From Stenotrophomonas sp. BIGb0135 (GTDB lineage: Bacteria > Pseudomonadota > Gammaproteobacteria > Xanthomonadales > Xanthomonadaceae): DNA of 64,000 nucleotides. The stretch spans positions 1-64,000 of the forward strand of contig NZ_JANUDX010000007.1 in the NCBI RefSeq assembly GCF_024810105.1, read 5' to 3'. Below, piece after piece: positions 25,090-32,005 of this stretch. Position 1 is the stretch's first letter, and the number at the start of each line of letters is the position of its first letter. The translations under genes and the position numbers were made by a program. Under the pieces are notes generated by a model. The model had not been told where the DNA came from. It saw only the letters and a list, made by a program, of their open reading frames with translations, and made no database searches.

Positions 25090-26916
25090 TCAGTCGCGCA
25101 GGCGCTCGGCCTTGCCGCTGGACAATGCCTGATCGATCGCCGCCCGCACCTGGCGTGCGGCGCGGGCCGAGGCCACGCTCTGCTGCTGTGCCAGGCGCGC
25201 CTGCTCGCGACCGAGTTCGGCCTGCTCACGGGCCATCCGGGCCATCTGCTGCGCGTCCACTGCCCGCGCCGTTGCCGTCCGCGCCTGGCGCGCGGCCTGG
25301 TTGGCTTCGGCGGCAGCATCCATGGTGGCCTGTCGTCCGGCCGCCTGGGCGATGCCGGCCACATCCACATCGGCCATGACGTCTGCGGTGACCTGCATGC
25401 TCAGCTTGGCCATCTGTTCGCCGAACGCCGATTGGCGGTCCCCCAATTCTGCCTGGGCATTGCCGAGCGCGGCCACCTCGGCCTGGGAGCGCGCCAATGC
25501 GCCGATCACGGCTGGGTCGCGGATCAGATACCGGGCCTGCCCGCGCCGTACCCACAGGGCCCGTTCGCCGTTGCCGGCATCGCGGCGCGCCTGTTTCAGA
25601 TCGGCGACCGAGGCGTCGACGAGGTTGTCGTTCCCGTCCATCAACACGAAGGCCTCGGCCGGCCGTTGCCGCGACAGGTTGATCTGGCCGTGGGTAACGA
25701 ACGACAGATCCTCCCGCAGGGGCTGCAGCGGTTCCGGCGCGCGCGGAGCGACCGGGGCGACCGGGGCGGCAGGCGCCGCCGGGGCAATCGGCGCGGTCGG
25801 TGCCAGGGCCGGCCGTGGTGACCGCGTCGGCGACGGCGCGGGGGCCGGCGGCGGTGGTGGCGGCGGCGGTTCGCTGGGTGCCACCGGTGGCGACGGCGGC
25901 GGCGGTGGGGCCGCGGCGGCCACCAACCGCAGCGGCGCAACGCCCACCAGGACGAAGATCGCGGTGATGGCCACGGCAGCCACGCGCGGGCAGCGCCGGG
26001 TCTGCTGCAGGCTCAACAGCCGCCGCTTGAGGCTGCGGAAATTCGGCGATGCGCTGGCCACGCCCACCGCCGGTCGCGGTGCCACGCCCAGTTGCACCAG
26101 CAGGCGGCCATAGTCGTGGCGGCAATGGCCGTGCCCGGCCACCACCGCACCATCGCAGGCTTCCTCGCGGGCCAGCGCATATTCGCGCGCGGCCAGGTGG
26201 ACCAGCGGATGGAAGAAGAACAGGTGTTGCGCCAGGGCCGGCAGCAAGCCCCACCACAGGTCGCGGCGCTGCAGGTGGATCAGCTCATGGGTGAGCGCCA
26301 TGTCCAGGTCATCGGCAGCCATGCGCGGCAGTTCGCGCGCCGGCAGCAGCAGCACCGGGCGCCACGGTCCGATCAGCTGCGGCGAGCGGATCTGCGCGGA
26401 GAGCTTCAGCCGCGGCGCGCGGCGCAGGCCGTGCGCATCGGCGGCCAGCTGCAGCGCCTGCTGCAGCGAGGCATCGGTGCAGTCCATCGCCGCATCGACC
26501 AGGGCGCGGCTGGCGCGATACCCGCGCAGGCTGTGCAGCAGCATCACCGCGACGCCTGCGGCCCAGGCCGCCAGCAGCAACATCGACCACGACCACGTCG
26601 CCGCCTGCGGCGCTGCCATCGCCGCCGTGTCCAGCGCGGCCGGCAGCAGGCGCATCGTGGATTCCGCAACGGGTGCGGCCAGCGCGGGCAGCACCGGCGC
26701 GGCGGCCGGCGCCGGCAACACGGCCAGCTCAAGCGGGCTGTTCCACACCAGGCCCAGCACGGCCTGTGCGGCGACCAGCCACCACAACCGGCAGCGCGTG
26801 GCCGCCGGCAGCGTCGGCAGCAGCCGGCACGCGCCCCAGACCAGGGTTGCCAGCACCACGCTCTGCACGCTGGTCCAGCCGAGTCGCATCAGGAGGTCGG
26901 TCATCAGGGTGTCCAT
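25090..26916 (-). CDS. M56-family (BlaR1/MecR1-like) membrane metallopeptidase
   Basis: A 608-residue protein with BlaR1-type topology: helices near residues 15-30, 37-60 and 95-120, then the cytoplasmic M56 domain with the zinc motif HELIHLQRRD near residue 210, and a helix near 315-330. Instead of the penicillin-binding sensor of classical BlaR1, the C-terminal half has a Pro-rich linker, a region with LSFVTHGQINLSRQRP, and a long Ala/Gln/Arg-rich coiled coil. In the classical system the protease leads to cleavage of the BlaI repressor. Its gene starts three bases after the blaI stop, so the two form one unit. The signal it senses is unknown. Confidence 0.85.
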   Translation of the reverse strand: MDTLMTDLLMRLGWTSVQSVVLATLVWGACRLLPTLPAATRCRLWWLVAAQAVLGLVWNSPLELAVLPAPAAAPVLPALAAPVAESTMRLLPAALDTAAMAAPQAATWSWSMLLLAAWAAGVAVMLLHSLRGYRASRALVDAAMDCTDASLQQALQLAADAHGLRRAPRLKLSAQIRSPQLIGPWRPVLLLPARELPRMAADDLDMALTHELIHLQRRDLWWGLLPALAQHLFFFHPLVHLAAREYALAREEACDGAVVAGHGHCRHDYGRLLVQLGVAPRPAVGVASASPNFRSLKRRLLSLQQTRRCPRVAAVAITAIFVLVGVAPLRLVAAAAPPPPPSPPVAPSEPPPPPPPPAPAPSPTRSPRPALAPTAPIAPAAPAAPVAPVAPRAPEPLQPLREDLSFVTHGQINLSRQRPAEAFVLMDGNDNLVDASVADLKQARRDAGNGERALWVRRGQARYLIRDPAVIGALARSQAEVAALGNAQAELGDRQSAFGEQMAKLSMQVTADVMADVDVAGIAQAAGRQATMDAAAEANQAARQARTATARAVDAQQMARMAREQAELGREQARLAQQQSVASARAARQVRAAIDQALSSGKAERLRD

Positions 26917-26919
26917 GGC

Positions 26920-27306
26920 TCAGCTCTCCCGCTTGCGTGATTGCAACTGCGCGACCAGCGCTTCCAGCTCGGCCAGTTCCTGGTCGCTGACCTCGGCCTT
27001 GTGCGACATGAAGGCCACGAACGGCGACACCGAGCCCTGCAGCGTCTTCTCCACGAAGCTGGCCACCGCGCCCTGCACCACGCTGTCCTGGCCACTGGTG
27101 GCGGCGTAGCGGTACACCCCCTGCACCTGTTTGCGCTGCAGGTAGGCCTTGCCGCGCAGGCGCTCCATCATGGTCAGCACCGTCGAACGCGCCAACCCGC
27201 GCTCCTCGCCAAACCCGGCCGCGACCTCGCCCACGGTCGCGCCCCCCTGTTCCGAAACGTACTGCAACAGGGCCAGCTCCTGGTCCCCGATGGTCTTGCC
27301 GCGCAT
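26920..27306 (-). CDS. BlaI/MecI/CopY-family repressor
   Basis: A 128-residue winged-helix repressor of the BlaI family. The DNA-binding part has QELALLQYVSEQGGATVGEV and GLARSTVLTMMERLRGKAYL, and the C-terminal dimer part includes SVVQGAVASFVEKTLQGSVS. The usual length is 120-130. It is followed by the M56 peptidase gene, which would relieve repression by proteolysis. Two operator-like dyads lie just upstream, between this gene and the divergent hydrolase, so it probably represses itself and perhaps the hydrolase. Confidence 0.9.
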   Translation of the reverse strand: MRGKTIGDQELALLQYVSEQGGATVGEVAAGFGEERGLARSTVLTMMERLRGKAYLQRKQVQGVYRYAATSGQDSVVQGAVASFVEKTLQGSVSPFVAFMSHKAEVSDQELAELEALVAQLQSRKRES

Positions 27307-27319
27307 GGCACACTCCGAT

Positions 27320-27360
27320 GACTACACGTGTCGCTAACGTGCCAGTGACTACACCTGTCG
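27320..27360. promoter_or_regulatory. two BlaI-type operator dyads
   Basis: Two near-identical boxes, GACTACACGTGTCG at 27320-27333 and GACTACACCTGTCG at 27347-27360, start 27 bp apart. Each has the TACA-NN-TGT core of BlaI/MecI operators; the second extends to GACTACA-CC-TGTCGTC. They begin 14 bp upstream of the blaI start and about 150 bp upstream of the divergent hydrolase start. Binding by the adjacent BlaI protein is inferred. Confidence 0.6.
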
Positions 27361-27506
27361 TCAAGTGCCGGAGGGCGTGCGCCGACGAACGGTCGCGGGC
27401 GGGGCGCTTAAACCTTCTGGTCCTCGACCGCATCCAAGCCTGCGAGCCGGACTGTCCCCGCTCCACCGGCGCCCGACGTCCGGCGTACCCGCCCAAGGAA
27501 AGCTGC

Positions 27507-28649
27507 ATGCGTTCCCGCACCCTCCGCGCCATCGTCCTTGCCGCACTCGTCGTGCCCCTGGCGTGCTTCGCCGCCCCGTCCACCGCCTGGGACCAGGCCA
27601 ACGCGCAGACCCGCCAGTTCGTGCAGGACACGATGCAGGCCAGGCGCATCCCCGGCCTGCAGATCGCGGTGGTCAAGGACGACCAGCTGGTGCTGTCGGA
27701 GGCCTACGGCATGGCCAACGTCGAGAATGCCGTCGCCGCCACCCGCGACACGCGCTTTCCCCTCAACTCGGCCACCAAGTCCTTCACCGGCGTGGCGATG
27801 GCCCAGCTCGCCCAGGCCGGGCGCCTGGACCTGCAGGCCCCCGTGTCGCGCTACCTCGATGACCTGCCGCCAGCGTGGGGCAAGGTGCGGGTACGCCAGC
27901 TGCTCGCCCATACCTCCGGCCTGCCGGACATCCTCGACGCGCAGGGCCTGCTCGGCGGCGGCACCGAACAGGAGGCGTGGAAACAAGTGACCGCCCTGCC
28001 GGTGGAGGCCGCGCCCGGCGAGCGGCACCGCTACAACCAGACCAACTATGTGCTGCTGGCGCGGATCATCGCCAGACAATCGGGCATGCCGTACGCGCAG
28101 TACATGGCCACCCATCAGTTCGACGTGGTGGGCATGCCGCGCACCACCTTCGGCGACAGCTACGATCTGGTCGCCACTGCCGCCACCATCTACAGCTGGT
28201 TCCCGCGCAAGACCGACGCACCCGATGCGCCGGCGCGGCTGTCGCACTGGTTCTACGACCTCTCACCGGAGCTGTGGGCCGGCGCCGGCATGCTCACCAC
28301 CGCCGACGAAGTGGGTCGTTGGATGATCGCGTTGTCCAAGGGCCAGCTGCTCAGCCATGACGGCGTGCGCCGCATGTGGGCACCGGAGGTCCTGAACGAC
28401 GGGACCCCCGGCGCCTGGTCGGCCGGCTGGCCGGTCATGGGCACCACGCCGGACCTGCAGGTCGGCGGCATGGGCGGTGCGCGCGCGGCCTTCATCGTGT
28501 ATCCCGACCGCAAGCTGGCGGTGATCGTGCTGACCAATCTGGTCGGCGCCAACCCGCAGGACTTCATCGCCCCGATCGCCGCGTTCTACACCGCGCCGGC
28601 AATGCTCAACCGCGCGGCCCGCCCATCACCGGCAGGATCACCCCGCTGA
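27507..28649 (+). CDS. exported beta-lactamase-fold serine hydrolase
   Basis: A 380-residue protein of the beta-lactamase/penicillin-binding protein-like family (class C fold, S12 type). A Sec signal covers about residues 1-22. The catalytic SxxK is S88-A-T-K91 in NSATKSFTG; the family HTSGL follows, and the second motif reads RYNQTNYVLLA, where most members have YSNTNY. AAGGAAAG lies six bases before the ATG. Such proteins are often esterases or D-peptidases and not true beta-lactamases. Divergence from the blaI-M56 pair, with operator-like dyads between, suggests control by that repressor. The last 44 bp overlap the convergent SDR gene. Confidence 0.82.
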   Translation: MRSRTLRAIVLAALVVPLACFAAPSTAWDQANAQTRQFVQDTMQARRIPGLQIAVVKDDQLVLSEAYGMANVENAVAATRDTRFPLNSATKSFTGVAMAQLAQAGRLDLQAPVSRYLDDLPPAWGKVRVRQLLAHTSGLPDILDAQGLLGGGTEQEAWKQVTALPVEAAPGERHRYNQTNYVLLARIIARQSGMPYAQYMATHQFDVVGMPRTTFGDSYDLVATAATIYSWFPRKTDAPDAPARLSHWFYDLSPELWAGAGMLTTADEVGRWMIALSKGQLLSHDGVRRMWAPEVLNDGTPGAWSAGWPVMGTTPDLQVGGMGGARAAFIVYPDRKLAVIVLTNLVGANPQDFIAPIAAFYTAPAMLNRAARPSPAGSPR

Positions 28650-29715
28650 TGTAGCTGGCGGTAATCGGCGAGGCCAGGAAGACGTACGCCGGGGACAGTT
28701 CTTCCGGCTGCGCCGGGCGGCCCATGTCGCTGTCCTTGCCAAACTCGGCCACGTCGGCGGCCTGCTTGTCGGCCGGGTTCAACGGCGTCCAGACCGGCCC
28801 CGGCGCCACCGCGTTGACGCGGATGCCGCGTGGCAGCAGCTGGCTGGCCAGCGCCTTGGTGAAGGCATGGATGGCACCCTTGGTAGCCGAGTAATCGATC
28901 AGCGCCTTGCTGCCGAACAGGCCGGTTTCCGACCCGCTGTTGATGATGCAGTCGCCTTCCTGCAGGTGCGGCAACACCGCACGCGCCATCTGGATGTAGC
29001 CGCCGATGTTGGTCTGCAGGGTTTCCTGCAGGTGCGCGTCCTCCAGGTCTTCCAGGCGCTCGCAATGCAGCTGGAACGCGGCGTTGTTGACCAGGATGTC
29101 GATCCCGCCGAATGCCTTGGCGACCTGCTTGACCGCCTTGTTGCAGAACGCCGGGTCGCGCACGTCGCCGGCGATCACCACGCAGCGGCCGCCTTCGGCC
29201 TCCACATGCTGGCGGGTCACCTTCGCATCGGCCGCCTCGTCCAGGTGCAGCACGGCCACGTCGGCGCCTTCGCGGGCAAACAGCACCGCCACCGCGCGGC
29301 CGATGCCGGAATCGGCACCGGTGATGATCGCGCGCTTGCCTTTCAGCTTGCCACTGCCGCGATAGTCCGGGGCGAGGAAGCGCGGCGCCAGCTGCAGTTC
29401 GTGCTCGTTGCCGGGCTTGGGCAACTGCTGCGCCGGCATGCTCTCCGGCTGCTTGCGGGCGCCGGCCTGGGTGGCCTTTTTCGTGGCCTTTTTAGCCGCG
29501 ACCTTCTTCGCCGCCTGCTTGGCCACGCGGGCGTCCTTGGCCTTCTCCTGATCCTGCAGGCGACGCTGGCGCGCGGCCACGCGGGCGGCGCGTGGATCCT
29601 TCGCGGCGGCCTTGCGGGTGGCTGTCTTCACTACCGGCGTGCGTTCGGCCTGCGGCGTTGCGGCCTGTTCGGCGGCGGCGGGGACGGGGCGTTTGCGGGT
29701 CGTGCGGGTGGCCAT
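28606..29715 (-). CDS. SDR oxidoreductase with Lys/Ala-rich N-terminal tail
   Basis: A 369-residue protein. Residues 1 to about 95 are basic and low-complexity with AKKA/KKAT units similar to histone H1-like tails. The linker HELQLAPRFLAPDYRGSGKL leads into a classical short-chain dehydrogenase: TGADSGIG cofactor motif, NNAA, catalytic Ser in NSGSE and YSATKG with Tyr and Lys. The enzyme part resembles the YhdF/YgfF-like group of general SDRs with unknown substrate. The start ATG follows AAAGGAG by seven bases; an upstream in-frame start lacks such a site. The tail could bind nucleic acid or polyphosphate. The 3' end overlaps the hydrolase gene. Confidence 0.82.
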   Translation of the reverse strand: MATRTTRKRPVPAAAEQAATPQAERTPVVKTATRKAAAKDPRAARVAARQRRLQDQEKAKDARVAKQAAKKVAAKKATKKATQAGARKQPESMPAQQLPKPGNEHELQLAPRFLAPDYRGSGKLKGKRAIITGADSGIGRAVAVLFAREGADVAVLHLDEAADAKVTRQHVEAEGGRCVVIAGDVRDPAFCNKAVKQVAKAFGGIDILVNNAAFQLHCERLEDLEDAHLQETLQTNIGGYIQMARAVLPHLQEGDCIINSGSETGLFGSKALIDYSATKGAIHAFTKALASQLLPRGIRVNAVAPGPVWTPLNPADKQAADVAEFGKDSDMGRPAQPEELSPAYVFLASPITASYISGVILPVMGGPRG

Positions 29716-29872
29716 CGGGGGCTCCTTTGCGAAAGCATTCAAGTGCACAGGCAGTGTGGCCACCCCGGCGATCACGCAAAGTGAGCGCGATGTGGGCATG
29801 CCGTGCAGGCTTCATCCGCCGCATACGCGTGCAGCGGCACGCTGCAGACCTGAAAACCTGCTGGAGTCCCCC

Positions 29873-30214
29873 ATGTACCGCACCCTGATCGCCTTCGCCG
29901 CCCTCGCCACCCTGTCCGCCTGCAGCAGTACCCCGATCGCGCAGGTGCAGCCGATCGACGGCGTCATTTCCGGCCAGTGCCATGTCGACAAGGTGCGCGG
30001 TGCCGTCGGCCTGGCGGCCTCGGCGGCCACCGTCGAACGCGCCCGCGTGGACAGCGACAGCCTGCAGGTCAACGTGGTGCGCGGCCAGCGCGGCGAGAGC
30101 GGCCCCACCGCCAGCGGCGCGGCCAACGCCACCCCGGGCGCGGAGACGGGCGGGGAGCGCCTCACCATCGAAACCGGCGGCACCAACAACATCACCGCGC
30201 TCTACTGCGGCTGA
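29873..30214 (+). CDS. small lipoprotein, divergent I78-like
   Basis: A 113-residue lipoprotein with lipobox LSAC at residues 14-17. The mature part has a Cys (GQCHVDKVRGAVG), a helix, a loop with VNVVRGQRGESG, then LTIETGGTNNITALYCG. The spacing and the terminal Cys-Gly match the I78 inhibitor fold, but the central loop has an insertion and the usual PG is missing. CTGGAG lies upstream of the ATG. I call it I78-like with moderate confidence. Confidence 0.6.
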   Translation: MYRTLIAFAALATLSACSSTPIAQVQPIDGVISGQCHVDKVRGAVGLAASAATVERARVDSDSLQVNVVRGQRGESGPTASGAANATPGAETGGERLTIETGGTNNITALYCG

Positions 30215-30223
30215 TCGCCCCGT

Positions 30224-31291
30224 TCAGGCCGCCCGCGCGCGCTTGACCGTGCGCCGTGCGGCCTTGAGCACCTTCAAGGTCGCCTGCTCCCATTGGCGCT
30301 CGCCGCGCAGCCCTGCCAGCGCCTTCAGCGAGCCGGCGCGCCAGCCATCGAACACGCACGGGTCGATGTAGGACTTCCTGCACACCGACGGCGTATTGCC
30401 CAGCAGGGTCGCCACCTCGCACACCACCTGCTTCTGCAACGCCGCCAGCGCACGTTCGCTGGAGGGTTCGGGCAGCTCGGTGACGGCCAGCTGGCGGATG
30501 GCTTCCAGCGTCCCGCCCCAGGTGCGGAAGTCCTTGGCACTGAAATCCTCGCCCATCGCGTCGTGCAGGTAGTCGTTGACCATGCTCGAATCCACCGGCT
30601 GCACCGTACCCTCATCATCGCGATACTGGAACAGCGCCTGCCCGGGCAGCTGCTGGCAACCGCGGATCAGCGCCACCAGGCGGCGATCATCCACGTCCAC
30701 CTCATGCACCTGGCCGGACTTGCCGCGGAAGCGCATCTGCGCACGCCCGCCCTTGACCAGCGCCAGGTGCCGGTTGCGCAGCGTGGTCAACCCGTAGGAC
30801 CGGTTGTCGCGGGCGTATACCTCATTGCCCACGCGCACCAGCGTCTGCGCCAGCAGGGCGACCACGATGGCCAGGACCTTGTCGCGCGGGAAGCCGGGCA
30901 GCTTGAGGTCGCGGCGCAGCCGCCGGCGCAGCGCGGGCAGTGCCGTGCCGAAGGCGATGATCCGGTCGAACTTGCCATCGCCGCGTACCCGCGCCCAGTC
31001 GGCGTGGTAGCGGTACTGCTTGCGCCCACGCGCGTCGCGACCGGTGGCCTGCAGGTGGCCGTTGGGCAGCGCGCAGATCCACACGTCGGTGTAGGCCGGC
31101 GGGATCGCCAGCGCGCGGATCCGCGCCAGCGTGGTCGCGTCCCGCACCGCCGCGCCGTCGGCATCGCGGTAGCTGAAGCCCTTGCCGGCGCGGCGGCGCT
31201 GCAGGCCCGGCATCTCGTCGCTGACGTAACGCAGGCCGGCCTCGCGGGCGGCGGCGGCTTCGGGGGTGGCAGGGGAACGGCTCGGGCTCAT
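30224..31291 (-). CDS. DNA topoisomerase IB
   Basis: A 355-residue bacterial type IB topoisomerase, which relaxes supercoils through a 3'-phosphotyrosine link. The N-terminal domain includes FSYRDADGAAV and IPPAYTDVWIC; the catalytic core has RVGNEVYARDNRSYGLTTLR, the Lys hairpin RFRGKSGQVHEVD, the Arg/His region DFRTWGGTLEA, and the Tyr nucleophile in VCRKSYIDP. Length is close to that of poxvirus-like bacterial enzymes. The start was set at the ATG giving MSPSRSPATP. It converges with the small lipoprotein gene with nine bases between the stops. Confidence 0.92.
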   Translation of the reverse strand: MSPSRSPATPEAAAAREAGLRYVSDEMPGLQRRRAGKGFSYRDADGAAVRDATTLARIRALAIPPAYTDVWICALPNGHLQATGRDARGRKQYRYHADWARVRGDGKFDRIIAFGTALPALRRRLRRDLKLPGFPRDKVLAIVVALLAQTLVRVGNEVYARDNRSYGLTTLRNRHLALVKGGRAQMRFRGKSGQVHEVDVDDRRLVALIRGCQQLPGQALFQYRDDEGTVQPVDSSMVNDYLHDAMGEDFSAKDFRTWGGTLEAIRQLAVTELPEPSSERALAALQKQVVCEVATLLGNTPSVCRKSYIDPCVFDGWRAGSLKALAGLRGERQWEQATLKVLKAARRTVKRARAA

Positions 31292-31427
31292 CGGCGGCGG
31301 CAACGGACAGGGCAGGCAGTGATACCGGTTATCGGTGCGAGGCGGCGTCAATAACGCAACACGAACACCTCACGCCCCGCTTGGCGATATCCTCCAAGGT
31401 TTCCCTGGTTCGATGTCCGGAGTCTCG

Positions 31428-31829
31428 ATGCCGTCCTTGTCGTTCCGCCGCCTGCGGCGTTCCATCGGCCTTGTCGCCGTGTTCCCCACCCTGCTGGCCC
31501 TGGCCGCCTGCCAGGCACCGCCCATGGACGAGCAGGAAGCCGTCGCCACCCATGCGCAGAAGGCTGCCGAAGCCGCCGCCGCGCCCACCGATGAAGCAGG
31601 CAAGGCGCTGGAAGCGCCCCCGGTCGGCGAGTGCGACGCCACCCAGGTGCAGAGCCTGGTCGGCCAGGCCTATTCCGACGCCGTGGGCAACCAGGCCCAG
31701 CAGGACGCCAGCGCCAAGCAGCTGCGCGTGCTCAAGCCCACCGATGCCACCACGATGGAATTCGTCGGTGAGCGGCTGAACATCGAAGTCGATGAGAAGG
31801 GCGCGATCAGCGGCCTGCGCTGTGGCTGA
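31428..31829 (+). CDS. I78-family peptidase inhibitor-like lipoprotein
   Basis: A 133-residue lipoprotein with lipobox LAAC, an Ala/Glu-rich linker, and a C-terminal I78 domain: GECDATQVQSLVGQAYSDAV, QLRVLKPTDATTMEF, ERLNIEVDEKGAISGLRCG. The two flanking Cys are conserved. The start at 31428 is favoured by GGAG five bases upstream; an in-frame ATG at 31413 would add five residues. It is the third I78-like gene in this stretch. A hairpin follows directly. Confidence 0.78.
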   Translation: MPSLSFRRLRRSIGLVAVFPTLLALAACQAPPMDEQEAVATHAQKAAEAAAAPTDEAGKALEAPPVGECDATQVQSLVGQAYSDAVGNQAQQDASAKQLRVLKPTDATTMEFVGERLNIEVDEKGAISGLRCG

Positions 31830-31835
31830 ACAGGG

Positions 31836-31860
31836 CCGCCTGGAAGGTGATTCCAGGCGG
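31836..31860 (+). terminator. terminator-like hairpin after the I78 gene
   Basis: CCGCCTGGAA-GGTGA-TTCCAGGCGG forms a perfect 10-bp stem with a 5-base loop, seven bases after the lipoprotein stop. TAATTAAA follows, which is only a weak U tract. It separates the lipoprotein from gltB. Confidence 0.6.
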
Positions 31861-31896
31861 TAATTAAAGGGGTTTGGTTGCGCCTGCAACCGTGTA

Positions 31897-31925
31897 TTGC
31901 GGCGTTGCAGCAACTGTGATCTAGT
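31897..31925 (+). promoter_or_regulatory. possible sigma-70 promoter of gltBD
   Basis: TTGCGG and TCTAGT stand 17 bp apart, about 80 bp before the gltB start. The region is less GC-rich than its surroundings, as expected of a promoter, but both boxes deviate from the consensus. Confidence 0.3.
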
Positions 31926-32005
31926 CGAGTCATCCGGTGCCTCCAGATGCGCTCAACGGAGTGAGCGGGGACGAGTGTCGCCGCTCACCCGACTTTGAGG
32001 CAGAG

